DNA of 64,000 nucleotides from an uncultured Lachnospiraceae bacterium. GTDB lineage: Bacteria > Bacillota > Clostridia > Lachnospirales > Lachnospiraceae. The notes beneath the pieces were generated by a model, which had not been told where the DNA came from, ran no database searches, and saw only the letters and a list, made by a program, of their open reading frames with translations. Position numbers and translations under genes: made by a program. The stretch's first letter is position 1. Each line of letters begins with the position of its first letter. Positions 8,556-16,848 of this stretch are shown here, piece after piece. The stretch lies in the NCBI GenBank assembly GCA_900546325.1, contig URCR01000001.1:62001-126000 (forward strand), written 5' to 3'.

Positions 8556-8924
8556 TTACTCCCGGATATGCTCCATTCCCTGATTCATAATTGTCTTGAT
8601 ATGACTGTCCGCCAGAGAATAAAACACCGTCTTTCCTTCTCTTCTGTTTGTCACCAGCTTCATCTGCTTCAAGATACGCAGCTGATGTGAAATCGCAGAC
8701 TGTGTCATCTGAAGTACCTGCGCCAGGTCACAGACACACATCTCCGACTGAAACAACACATAAAGCATCTTAACTCTTGTCAGATCTCCAAACACTTTAA
8801 AGAAATCCGCAAGTCCCTGCAGTTCTTCTTCTTCCGGCATGTGATCTTTTACCTTGGCCACCGTCTTTTCATGAACATGCTTCAACTCACACTGTTCCAC
8901 TTCTACTTCATCTATTTTCTTCAT
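8556..8924 (-). CDS. ArsR/SmtB-family metal-sensing repressor
   Basis: The protein has 122 residues. A winged helix-turn-helix (LADFFKVFGDLTRVKMLYVLF to LVTNRREGKTVFYSL) is flanked by candidate ligands for two metal sites. The N-terminal arm has CELKHVHE, the alpha-3 region has EMCVCDLAQ as in the cadmium/lead sensor CadC and zinc sensor ZiaR, and the last helix has DSHIKTIMNQGMEH as in SmtB/CzrA. It probably represses the two adjacent metal ATPases and leaves DNA on binding zinc or cadmium. The start at 8924 has AAGGAGAGG upstream; the frame reaches 8945 but would include that site. It is 14 bases from the CPW ATPase and has its own promoter. Confidence 0.92.
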   Translation of the reverse strand: MKKIDEVEVEQCELKHVHEKTVAKVKDHMPEEEELQGLADFFKVFGDLTRVKMLYVLFQSEMCVCDLAQVLQMTQSAISHQLRILKQMKLVTNRREGKTVFYSLADSHIKTIMNQGMEHIRE

Positions 8925-8953
8925 TTTCCTATACCTCTCCTTCAATATGTTTC

Positions 8954-8983
8954 ATTATCGTTCACTTCGATTTTGTTTGTCAA
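8954..8983 (-). promoter_or_regulatory. Promoter of the arsR-type gene and second ATPase
   Basis: TTGACA (8978-8983) and GATAAT (8954-8959) are spaced by 18 bases on the minus strand. It lies between a strong terminator (9066-9113) and the arsR-type start at 8924, so this pair has a transcript separate from the upstream ATPase. TGAAC and ATGAAAC half-site-like pieces overlap the -10 box, but no clean palindrome is visible here. Confidence 0.75.
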
Positions 8984-9065
8984 TACCTTTCTTACAATTC
9001 CCGGCAGGATTTCACAATCTAGAATCACAATCCAGAAGAAAATCACCGTCAAAACATTTCCTTTG

Positions 9066-9113
9066 AAAAAAAGGAAGCGCTGCTTACATGGATCCCCATT
9101 TTGCAGCACTTCC
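9066..9113 (-). terminator. Strong intrinsic terminator after the large ATPase gene
   Basis: Arms GGAAGCGCTGC (9073-9083) and GCAGCACTTCC (9103-9113) form an 11-bp stem with one mismatch. Seven T residues follow on the minus strand (9066-9072). It ends the transcript of the ATPase gene at 9179-11635. Confidence 0.9.
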
Positions 9114-9178
9114 TTCCGAAACTCCTTCATGATATTCCCATTTTTTCCGGATCACCATGACCTTATTCCGATACGTTC

Positions 9179-11635
9179 CTATTTCTTCCTATATAAAATG
9201 CGGATAGAATTCAATACACAGATCATCGCAACTCCCGTGTCAGCAAACACTGCCAGCCACATATCAGCAAATCCTGCCAGTCCAAGTACCATCACAACGA
9301 TCTTTATAACAAGCGCAAAAATGACATTCTGCTTTGCAATGCGGTTTGTGCTGCGGGCAATCTCCAGTGATGCCGGGATTGCCTCCATCGATGAAGTCAT
9401 AAATACAACATCTGCCGCTTCAATGGCCGCATCGGCTCCGCTTCCCATCGCTGCTCCCACATCTGCCCCCGCCAGTACCGGGGCATCATTGATTCCATCT
9501 CCGACAAACATCACTGCGCCGTCCTGCTCTCTGATCTTGGTCAGTTCTCCCAGTTTTTCTTCCGGGAGAAGTCTTGCATGCACTTCATCAATACTGGTCT
9601 GTTCTGCCACTGCTTCCGCGCTCTCCTTCGCATCTCCGGTCAGCATTGCGGTGCGTATTTTCTGCCGTTTCAATGCCTGTACGGCCAAAACTGCATCTTT
9701 CTTGATCGTATCCGAGATCACAAGAAATCCTGCGAAGTCTCCGTCAACTGCAACAAGTACTTCTGTTCCATACACTCCCTTCGGACAGCCTGACAGATCT
9801 ACCTGATACTGTTCCATCAGCTTCTGATTTCCACAGAGGATCCGTCTGCCTTCCCAAACTGCCTCGATTCCTTTTCCGGAAATCTCCGTAATCCGCTCCG
9901 GATCCGGGACAGTAAGTTTTTTCTCTTCTGCTGCCATCATAATGCTCGTTCCGATCGGATGCGTGGAGTTTTTCTCACAGACTGCGGCAAGACGAAGCAG
10001 TTCCTCCTCTTTCACTCCATTCGGCACACACTTCTGCACAACAAAATTTCCTTCTGTGATCGTTCCCGTCTTATCCATGACGACCGTCTTCACACTTTGC
10101 AGTGCCTCAATGGCAACACCACCCTTAAATAAGATTCCTCTCTTAGAGCCTGCTCCGATTCCTGAGAAAAATGCAAGCGGCACACTCAGCACAAGCGCAC
10201 ATGGGCAGCTGATGACTAAGAAGGTCAGCGCCGTGTACACCCAGTAATTCCAGTTTCCTGTCACAAGTGACGGAATGATGGCCGTCGCCAGTGCCAGCGC
10301 CACGACAAACGGTGTATAAACTCTCGCAAATCTGGTAATGAACTTATCGATTTTCGGTTTGCTCGCAGCCGCATGTTCCACAGAGTCAAGAATTCTTGTG
10401 ACCATGGAATCTTCCAGCACCTTTTCCACCTGCATCTTCAGCAGCCCTGACGTATTGACACATCCAGATACCAGCACATCTCCTTTTCCTACTTTGACCG
10501 GAACCGGCTCTCCGGTTACCGGGGAGGTATCAATCCGGCTCTCACCTTCCACCACAACACCGTCTAACGGAATCCGGTCTCCCGGGCGAACAAGGAGAAT
10601 GTCTCCGATTTGTGCCTGCTCTGCCGGAATCACTTCTGTCACTCCGTTTTCTTCCCTGTTGACCACCTCCGGTCTTAAATCAACCGCACTCATGATCTGT
10701 CCGCGGCTCTTCTCCACCGCGATATGTTCAAACATCTCCCCAATCCGGTAGAACAGCATCACGCCGACCGCTTCCGCATACTCCTGAATTGCAAACGCGC
10801 CAAGTGTTGCGATACTCATCAGGAAATTTTCATCCATCATTCTTCCCTTACCGATATTTTTCCCTGCAGTAAGAAGAATCTCCCATCCCAGCGACAGATA
10901 AGAAAGCACAAACAAAATGGTGGAGAGCATTCCATACTTCTCTTTTAACAACATTCCCGCAAGAAACAATCCTGCTCCTGCCAGAATTTCAACACGCTCT
11001 CTCTTCTGCGCTCTCGCTTTTTCCTGCTCCTCGTGCGCTCTTTTTTTCTTTTCTTCCTGTTTGTTTCCGGACTCCCGCTTTCTTACGATCACTTCCGATT
11101 CAATCGAGGCACAGATCTTCTGGTATTCCTCGATCAACTCCTTGTCACCTTCCGTGATGACCTGAAGCTGATTAGTCGCAAAGGTGATCGTCGCCTCCTT
11201 TACCTCAGGCAGTGCCTGAATCCTTGCTTCCATCTTGGAAGCACAGTTCGCTCAGCCAAGATGATCAAGAATATAAGTCTGTCTTTTGCCCTTGATTCGG
11301 GATGAAATTGTTTTCTCTCTGACATCTTCATTTTCTCTTATATGGTGGGAATGTTCATGTTTATGATGGTGTCCTCCACAGCCACAATCTTCTCCATGTC
11401 CATGATGGGAATGCCCGTGTCCACAATCATGATCTTTCTCACCATCTTCATGTTCGTGTTCATGCTCATGTTCGTGCTCACAATCATGAGCTTCCTTATG
11501 ATGTCCATGTCCGCAGTGACAATGTTCCTCACATATTCCATGTTCATGTGCACAGCTTTCCCCGTGCTCTTTGTATGCTCTATCTTCAGCAAAATCTTTT
11601 CTCTCTTCTGCTCTACTCTCTTTTTCTTCTTTCAT
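9179..11635 (-). CDS. Zn/Cd/Co-type P1B ATPase with His-rich N-terminus, interrupted by an in-frame UGA at the first Cys of its CxxC
   Basis: The frame runs from ATG 11635 (GGGAGG upstream) to 9179, 818 residues if the TGA at 11252-11254 is read. Residues 1-105 are very rich in His, Cys and Glu (HEHEHEHEHE, GHGHSHHGHG), a metal buffer. Residues 120-190 are a heavy-metal-associated domain reading DHLG-UGA-ANCASKMEAR, where UGA is residue 128 and Cys131 is the second ligand; the usual motif is GCANC or GMDCxxC. The pump core is intact: TGEP, Cys477-Pro-Cys479, DKTGTITEG, GDGINDAP. The first ATG after the UGA (11233) has no ribosome site, so reinitiation looks poor. A 7-bp hairpin starts 9 bases after the UGA. 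Selenocysteine insertion fits best; a nonsense mutation or sequencing error is the alternative. An SmtB-type operator lies upstream. Confidence 0.8.
11225..11254 (-). other. Candidate selenocysteine codon and bacterial SECIS-like hairpin
   Basis: TGA at 11252-11254 is followed after 8 bases by TGCTTCC, loop AAGAT, GGAAGCA (11225-11243), a perfect 7-bp stem. The loop begins 16 bases after the UGA, at the near edge of the spacing usual for bacterial SECIS elements. The first two loop bases are A, whereas a G is usual near the loop start, so the match is imperfect. A second hairpin (TCAGGC/GCCTGA, 11205-11219) follows. No Sec machinery genes are in this window. Confidence 0.5.
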
Positions 11636-11653
11636 TTGCTAATTCCTCCCTTC

Positions 11654-11709
11654 AACATATGAATGACTGTTCATATGTTCATATAAACATTTTTCCGCTA
11701 TTTTGTCAA
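11654..11709 (-). promoter_or_regulatory. Promoter overlapped by an SmtB/CzrA-type operator
   Basis: A perfect palindrome with arms AACATATGAA (11654-11663) and TTCATATGTT (11670-11679) around a 6-base spacer has the classical 12-2-12 pattern of ArsR/SmtB zinc repressors, closely resembling the SmtB operator. On the minus strand TTGACA (11704-11709) and TTATAT (11681-11686) are spaced by 17 bases. The operator therefore lies just downstream of the -10 box and would block the ATPase promoter when metal is low. Confidence 0.88.
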
Positions 11710-11783
11710 TACTTATCGCCTATTTTTTTTATTTCATTTCTGCTTTTTTGATTTTTGCCGGCATCATCTGTTAGTAAAAATCG

Positions 11784-11814
11784 AAAAAAGCAGTCAGTCC
11801 GAAGACCAACTGCT
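11784..11814 (-). terminator. proS: proS terminator with a UUCG tetraloop
   Basis: On the minus strand an 11-bp stem (arms 11804-11814 and 11789-11799, two G-T pairs) closes a TTCG loop and is followed by TTTTTTCG. It lies 35 bases past the proS stop. Confidence 0.9.
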
Positions 11815-11848
11815 CGTATCTCATCTGATTTTCCAAATTTCTGCAGAT

Positions 11849-13543
11849 TTATTTCTGCAATTCTTTTTGAATCAGTGTTATCACCTCATCTAAGGCAACT
11901 TCATTATTCTCTGCTGCTGTTCTGGCACGGAATTCTACCTTGCCCTCTTTGATACCTCTGCCGACGGTAATACGATATGGAATCCCGATCAGTTCCATAT
12001 CTTTGAATTTTACACCCGGACGTTCTTTTCGATCGTCCAGAAGCACATCAATCCCTTCTTTTTTCAACGCCTCATACAGTTTATTTCCAATACGCATCTG
12101 CTCTTCATCTTTATTGGATACAACGACCACTGCAACCTCAAACGGCGCGACACTTGCCGGCCAGATAATTCCAGCCTCGTCATTGTGCTGTTCTACGATC
12201 GCCGCCATACAGCGTTCCAATCCAAAACCATAGCAGCCCATCTCCACCGGATGAAGTTTATTATCCACATCCTGATACTCCAGCCCGAGTGTCTTTGCAT
12301 ATTTTGTTCCAAGCTTGAACGTATTTCCAACTTCGATTCCCTTGCAGAATTTTAACGGCTTTCCGCAAACCGGGCAGATATCTCCCTCATGCACCTGTGC
12401 AATATCCGCAATGGTCTCCACTGTAAAATCCTTCCGATTTACATTGACAATATGATGGTCTGTTTTATTTGCTCCAACAATGAAGTTCTTCATATTTGTC
12501 ACTTCACGGTCCATGATGATCGGGCATTCCAATCCAACCGGTCCTGCAAATCCAACCTTTGCGTGTGTAACTCGTTCCACTTCCTCAAAAGGTGCAAGTT
12601 CCATTTCATTTGCCTTTAGAAGTTTCAGTACCTTCGTTTCATTCAGTTCTCGATTTCCTTTTAAAAGAAATGCCATTGTTTTTCCATCTACAGTATAGAT
12701 CAATGTCTTCACAAACTCATTTACAGACTTATCAAAAAATGCAGCGACCTCTTCCATCGTGCGTGCATCCGGTGTTTCCACAACCTCCATCGCCTGTTCT
12801 TCTTCATCTGACGGCACGCCCGCATCAATCACCTCTGTAATTTCCAGATTACTTGAGAAATCACAGCCGTCACAGGTGACAATCACATCCTCACCGATAT
12901 CCGTAATCGCCTGAAATTCCTCGGATAAAGAGCCGCCCATAGCTCCTGTATCTGCTTTTACAATCTTGTAGTTTAACTGACAGCGCTCCATGATATTCTG
13001 ATAGGCATGAAACATTTTCATGTAAGATTCGTGCAGACCGGCTTCATCAACATCAAATGAATAGGCATCCTTCATAATAAACTCACGCACACGGATCAGA
13101 CCATAGCGAGGTCTTGTCTCATCTCGGAATTTCGTCTGAATCTGATACAGGTTATAAGGGAAATCCTTATAGGAGCTTCCCTTCATCATAGCTGCCATTG
13201 TAAACAGCTCTTCATGGGTCGGACCGAGAACATAATTTTTTTGATAACGGTCTTTTAAGGCAAACATGTTAGATCCAAAAGCCTCTCTGCGCCCGCTTTT
13301 CTCATAAATTTCTTCCGGGATCATAGCCGGCATCAACAGTTCCTGCGCTCCTGCGGCATCCATTTCTTCCCGCACGATCTCTTCTATCTTTTTCAGGACA
13401 CGTTTTCCCATCGGCATGATCATATAGATCCCGCTGCTGCTTTTTTTGATCATTCCTGCCCGCACCAATAAATTTCCGCTTGTACTATCTTCTTCTTTTA
13501 CATTTTCCCGCAGTGTATAAAAATACGAATTACTTAACTTCAT
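11849..13543 (-). CDS. proS: Prolyl-tRNA synthetase (bacterial type with editing insertion)
   Basis: The enzyme has 564 residues and charges tRNA-Pro with proline. Motif 2 of class II synthetases is seen in TKFRDETRPRYGLIRVREFIMKDAYSFD, followed by the roughly 180-residue insertion typical of bacterial ProRS, which hydrolyses Ala-tRNA-Pro. Motif 3 is GCYGFGLERCMAAIVEQ, and the anticodon-binding domain occupies the last 110 residues (VAVVVVSNKDEEQ). I chose ATG 13543 with GGAGGGAG upstream; the frame reaches 13567. It is transcribed alone from an extended -10 promoter (TGCTATAAT, around 13595). A hairpin (13558-13581) sits directly before the ribosome site. Confidence 0.96.
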   Translation of the reverse strand: MKLSNSYFYTLRENVKEEDSTSGNLLVRAGMIKKSSSGIYMIMPMGKRVLKKIEEIVREEMDAAGAQELLMPAMIPEEIYEKSGRREAFGSNMFALKDRYQKNYVLGPTHEELFTMAAMMKGSSYKDFPYNLYQIQTKFRDETRPRYGLIRVREFIMKDAYSFDVDEAGLHESYMKMFHAYQNIMERCQLNYKIVKADTGAMGGSLSEEFQAITDIGEDVIVTCDGCDFSSNLEITEVIDAGVPSDEEEQAMEVVETPDARTMEEVAAFFDKSVNEFVKTLIYTVDGKTMAFLLKGNRELNETKVLKLLKANEMELAPFEEVERVTHAKVGFAGPVGLECPIIMDREVTNMKNFIVGANKTDHHIVNVNRKDFTVETIADIAQVHEGDICPVCGKPLKFCKGIEVGNTFKLGTKYAKTLGLEYQDVDNKLHPVEMGCYGFGLERCMAAIVEQHNDEAGIIWPASVAPFEVAVVVVSNKDEEQMRIGNKLYEALKKEGIDVLLDDRKERPGVKFKDMELIGIPYRITVGRGIKEGKVEFRARTAAENNEVALDEVITLIQKELQK

Positions 13544-13557
13544 ATATCTCCCTCCTC

Positions 13558-14090
13558 CAGTAATCAATTGTTCAATTACTGCATTTGAATCTATTATAGC
13601 AAAACTGAGCTTTGAAATCCACCTCTGTCTATGTGTAAGTTTTCATTTTTTTCCAGCAGTACCGAAAGTGCGGGAACCATCTGTTCAAAAAATGTCATTG
13701 AATCATCTCCATTGAAAATGAAAACACGGCCACTAACAAGAAAAACATGGAAAGGAGTTCCACACGAATATCCCTGTATAGGAACACTTCCCGACCATAT
13801 TTTTCATTCTTGAATACCCAAATCTCTTTTCCAATCTTTTTTCTTCCCGCGGTAAAATCAGGCATCCATGCGCTGTATAGTGCTGCTTTTGACCGATTTT
13901 TATTCGATAGGCGTGTTTCTTATTTTCTACTGTCTGACCGGAAAGTTATGGATGACACATTGTGAAAATGTATATCTGATCGTCTTTGTAAACAAACATG
14001 ATTTTTATAGGAATAGACGATATTGTCATTTGATTTATACGGTGTGTATGATATGATATTTCTATATCTATTTCTTAGAAAAGGAAAGGA
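13558..14090. other. Gap between proS and the acetyltransferase gene
   Basis: The stretch holds the proS promoter (TATAAT near 13595 on the minus strand) and a leader hairpin (CAGTAAT...ATTACTG, 13558-13581) that abuts the proS ribosome site and could modulate its use. The rest, about 13620-14090, has short frames on the plus strand without ribosome sites or protein-like composition. I see no gene in it. Confidence 0.4.
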
Positions 14091-14097
14091 GCACTCT

Positions 14098-14595
14098 ATG
14101 AATCCTCAAAATCTTTCTCATTCTTACGCGGTAAGAAAATTGACGGAACAAGACCTTCCCCGGCTGCTAACTCTCTGCGAGCAAAATCCTCAATATTATC
14201 GACACTGTCCTCCTGATGCCAGTCTTTCTTCCCTTCAAGAAGACATGACGGCGCTTCCACCTCAAAAGACAGTGGATGACAAGTATTATATTGGCTTTTT
14301 CGATGGAGATACTCTTATTGCTGTTATGGATCTGATCTTACAGTACCCGAATGAAGAAACCGCTTTTATCGGATTTTTTATGGTAAATGCCAAAAATCAA
14401 GGCTGTGGAATTGGCTCACAGATTATTTCCGAAGTATTTTCTTATTTGAAACAGTCCTTTTCTTCTGTGCGCCTCGGTTACGTAAAGGGAAATAAACAGG
14501 CAGAACAGTTTTGGAAAAAGAACGGACTGGATCCGACCGGAGTTGTCACAGAAGAAGAGCTTTATGATATTGTTGTGATGGAGCGGCTTCTATAG
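14098..14595 (+). CDS. GNAT-family N-acetyltransferase
   Basis: The protein has 165 residues. The GNAT core is visible: beta-4 with motif A (FIGFFMVNAKNQGCGIGSQIISEVFSYL), where QGCGIGS forms the acetyl-CoA pyrophosphate loop (Q/R-x-x-G-x-G/A), and a C-terminal beta-6/7 segment VRLGYVKGNKQAEQFWKKNGLDPTG. The substrate cannot be read from sequence. The start at 14098 has AAAGGAGC upstream; the frame extends to 14023, but there is no ribosome site there. Confidence 0.88.
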   Translation: MNPQNLSHSYAVRKLTEQDLPRLLTLCEQNPQYYRHCPPDASLSSLQEDMTALPPQKTVDDKYYIGFFDGDTLIAVMDLILQYPNEETAFIGFFMVNAKNQGCGIGSQIISEVFSYLKQSFSSVRLGYVKGNKQAEQFWKKNGLDPTGVVTEEELYDIVVMERLL

Positions 14596-14695
14596 TCTCT
14601 TTTACAAATACTCTGCAACAAATCTTTCACAGACTGTTTTTCTTTTACAAAACTTTAACTCTGCAATCCGTTTTTGCTGAAAGGAGTGTGCCCCC

Positions 14696-15562
14696 ATGCA
14701 TAATCTCTCCCTCTTTTACCTTTTATGGGGAAAATATTTTTTTATTCTCGGAATGTTATTTCTGATTGATATCCTCGCCGTGATGATCAAATATTTCAGA
14801 CATCAGCCACCTTTTGTCTCTCAAGGACAGAAAATCCTTTTCACGTTCAAGGTTTTGGGGACAATTCCATTTTTCTTCGGGTACCTGCTCTTTGTCTTTC
14901 TCTCAGATGATCCCCGGCTCTTTGAAGATTTGCTGGACGGTTTCCTCGATTTTTTTGTGCTGCTTACGCCTGCAGCCGTCATCGGATTTGTCCGCTACAA
15001 AACGGTACGAAAACAAAAAGAGCAGGAACTTCTGTCACCGTCCTCCTATAAGATCCAGAGTGATCCCGTTTTTTTCTGGATTTTTGTTATCGCACTCCCT
15101 TTTATAGGCGGCTTCCTGCTCTTCTGCCTGATCCGCCGCGAAGTCTGGTGGGTATGCCTGACATTGTCTCTCTTTTTTGCGCTGGATCTGATCGGCACAC
15201 TCAATCTGGGGTTCTGGAAAGTAGAAGTCCATGGTACGCAAATTACTTACCGCTCTACCTTTGGCAAAGTTCGTACCTATACCTTCTCCGACATTACAAA
15301 AGGAGTCTACAAGAAAAGCGGCGCATTCCGGGTATATATCGGTGATCAGCGTATTTTTACATTCGATGACAATATGGATTTCTCCTTATTTCTCCGGCAA
15401 ATGAATGAGATGCATATTCTGATTTTCCGTGCCTCAGAAGCAGCCGCACTGAAACAGAAGGAAAAGGAAGCAAGAAAAAAGAAAAAACGGCTGGAACAGA
15501 TCCGCCGTCAAAAAATGCACACTACAAAGCAGAACGCATCTTCCCCATCCAATCGGAAATAG
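14696..15562 (+). CDS. Membrane protein with PH-like domain and basic tail, unknown function
   Basis: The protein has 288 residues. About four membrane helices occur near residues 5-30, 45-68, 78-100 and 125-165 (VFFWIFVIALPFIGGFLLF). A beta-rich soluble domain follows (about 175-245: VEVHGTQITYRSTFGKVRTYTFSDI), resembling bacterial PH domains of membrane proteins. The last 40 residues are strongly basic (KEKEARKKKKRLEQIRRQK). AAAGGAG lies before the ATG. It is the first of three adjacent unknown membrane protein genes on the same strand. Confidence 0.8.
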   Translation: MHNLSLFYLLWGKYFFILGMLFLIDILAVMIKYFRHQPPFVSQGQKILFTFKVLGTIPFFFGYLLFVFLSDDPRLFEDLLDGFLDFFVLLTPAAVIGFVRYKTVRKQKEQELLSPSSYKIQSDPVFFWIFVIALPFIGGFLLFCLIRREVWWVCLTLSLFFALDLIGTLNLGFWKVEVHGTQITYRSTFGKVRTYTFSDITKGVYKKSGAFRVYIGDQRIFTFDDNMDFSLFLRQMNEMHILIFRASEAAALKQKEKEARKKKKRLEQIRRQKMHTTKQNASSPSNRK

Positions 15563-15588
15563 AAACATACAAAAAGGAGGTGTACTCA

Positions 15589-16125
15589 TTGTCATCCAGA
15601 CAACAACATGATTCTGATTATCTCGAAAATCAGACCGTCTTGCTCCAGAAAGAGCAGTTGAACAAACAAAATACACGGAGTGTCCACCTTGTAGCAACGG
15701 GAAAGTTTTTGGAACGGTCTTTCTTCATGCTTGCAGCAGCAGGCATATTCCTCCTTCTTCTGGAAGGCGGGCAGGTACACCACGACTGGGCAAAGATTCT
15801 GCTTTTTATCATTTCCATCGCTGTGCTGCTTTCTCTGATTTTCAGTGTTGCCTTATTATATTCCTCGGATGCTCTGCATCATTGCTTTTGGAAATGTCCG
15901 GAATGCGGCGGTGATCTTCCGCTTCTGACCATGCCGCGGACATTTTTAACCAAACAGAGATCTGTACAGAATCCTGCCCTCTATGATCTGTGTGTAAAAA
16001 AGCAGATACGATGCGTACGCCTTCCCGGAAGTAATCTTCTGATTCCTTCCCGCTGCCCACACTGTGGTGAAAAATTCTGGACATCCCCAAAAAACGTAAC
16101 TGGCACTGATGCTTCTCTCTCATAA
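15589..16125 (+). CDS. Two-helix membrane protein with zinc-ribbon cysteines
   Basis: The protein has 178 residues from a TTG start at 15589, which sits 8 bases after AAAGGAGG; the GTG at 15580 overlaps the ribosome site itself. Two membrane helices lie at about 45-65 and 70-92. The C-terminal half has CPECGG and CPHCGE pairs about 55 residues apart, a likely zinc ribbon. It starts 27 bases after the preceding gene and ends 20 bases before the next, so the three form an operon. The function is unknown. Confidence 0.78.
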   Translation: MSSRQQHDSDYLENQTVLLQKEQLNKQNTRSVHLVATGKFLERSFFMLAAAGIFLLLLEGGQVHHDWAKILLFIISIAVLLSLIFSVALLYSSDALHHCFWKCPECGGDLPLLTMPRTFLTKQRSVQNPALYDLCVKKQIRCVRLPGSNLLIPSRCPHCGEKFWTSPKNVTGTDASLS

Positions 16126-16145
16126 TACGAAAGGACTGATCTTCC

Positions 16146-16754
16146 ATGCAAAAAATATCCGCCGGAGTTTTTAAAAATTTTTCCCGCTTCTTTTTCCTTC
16201 TCGGAACACTCTGCGCCTTTTTTTCTTTGTTTGCTGTCGCAGAAAAGAAAGCAGATACCTTTTTTCTGTTCTTTCTTTTTGGATTTTTCGCCATATATTC
16301 CGGAGTATCCACACTTCGTACTTCCAGACATTTTTCCATACAGTTTACAGATGATACCCTGACCATTTGTCGCAAAAGCTCTATGTGGACCAAGAAAAAA
16401 GGAAAGTTCATGGATACATGGATATCCGATGGCAACTGGAAGTTTCGCACAGATTCTTTCCTTTTCACTGAGATTTCCACCTATGACCTTACACGCAGCA
16501 TTTTCCCATCCACTTCAGAATTGCCGCCTTCTCTGGAATATTATCATTCCCACAATGGCGCTCTTTCTGTTGACTGCGAAATCCTGTTTTTCTTAAAGGA
16601 TGGCAGGCAGATTCCATGTCCACTGGAATACTATACAAAAAGGCAAGTGCAAATACTCTTTACTGTGATACAAGAAAAAACCGGAATTTCTCCATCCAAA
16701 CAACTTGGCAGCATCTTTCATCATCGGCGTTCATCTGTTGGATTTCCACGATAA
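16146..16754 (+). CDS. Membrane protein with PH-like domain, unknown function
   Basis: The protein has 202 residues. Two hydrophobic helices (about 8-28 and 35-55) precede a beta-rich domain (FSIQFTDDTLTICRKSS..., FLFTEISTYDL, DCEILFFLKDGRQIPCPLEYY), again like a membrane-associated PH domain. AAAGGACTG precedes the ATG. A long frame on the opposite strand (15842-16480) overlaps it but has no ribosome site and lacks protein-like character. It is the third of the trio with 14696-16125. Confidence 0.75.
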   Translation: MQKISAGVFKNFSRFFFLLGTLCAFFSLFAVAEKKADTFFLFFLFGFFAIYSGVSTLRTSRHFSIQFTDDTLTICRKSSMWTKKKGKFMDTWISDGNWKFRTDSFLFTEISTYDLTRSIFPSTSELPPSLEYYHSHNGALSVDCEILFFLKDGRQIPCPLEYYTKRQVQILFTVIQEKTGISPSKQLGSIFHHRRSSVGFPR

Positions 16755-16848
16755 AACCGCCATGTTAATTTGCGTTGCTTGCCTTTTCTTTCCCTGATTC
16801 TTATACTGGCAATAGAACATCAATCTACACATGAAAGGAGACTTCTAT

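Noticed and set aside
8930..8990. Second SmtB-type operator at the arsR promoter
   Set aside because: Only TGAAC/ATGAAAC pieces in direct orientation are present; no inverted repeat could be formed.
8942..9130. 62-residue ORF upstream of the arsR-type gene (minus strand)
   Set aside because: It covers the terminator and the arsR promoter, has no ribosome site and no protein-like character.
11225..11254. Reading the TGA in the ATPase as a programmed frameshift
   Set aside because: Both sides of the TGA are in the same frame and match one continuous metal-binding domain, so no change of frame is needed.
11440..11500. Short tandem repeats in the His-rich region as a CRISPR-like or repeat element
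   Set aside because: The repeats are codon repeats for His and Glu inside a coding frame.
11252..11635. A separate 127-residue His-rich protein
   Set aside because: It ends exactly one codon inside a metal-binding domain that continues in frame after the TGA. Treating it as an independent gene ignores that continuity, although a truncated product may exist.
13600..14090. Possible small genes between proS and the acetyltransferase
   Set aside because: Frames of 60-72 codons lack ribosome sites, and their translations look random.
15842..16480. 212-residue ORF on the minus strand opposite two membrane protein genes
   Set aside because: It has no ribosome site and is rich in basic and low-complexity runs expected from antisense of hydrophobic coding sequence.
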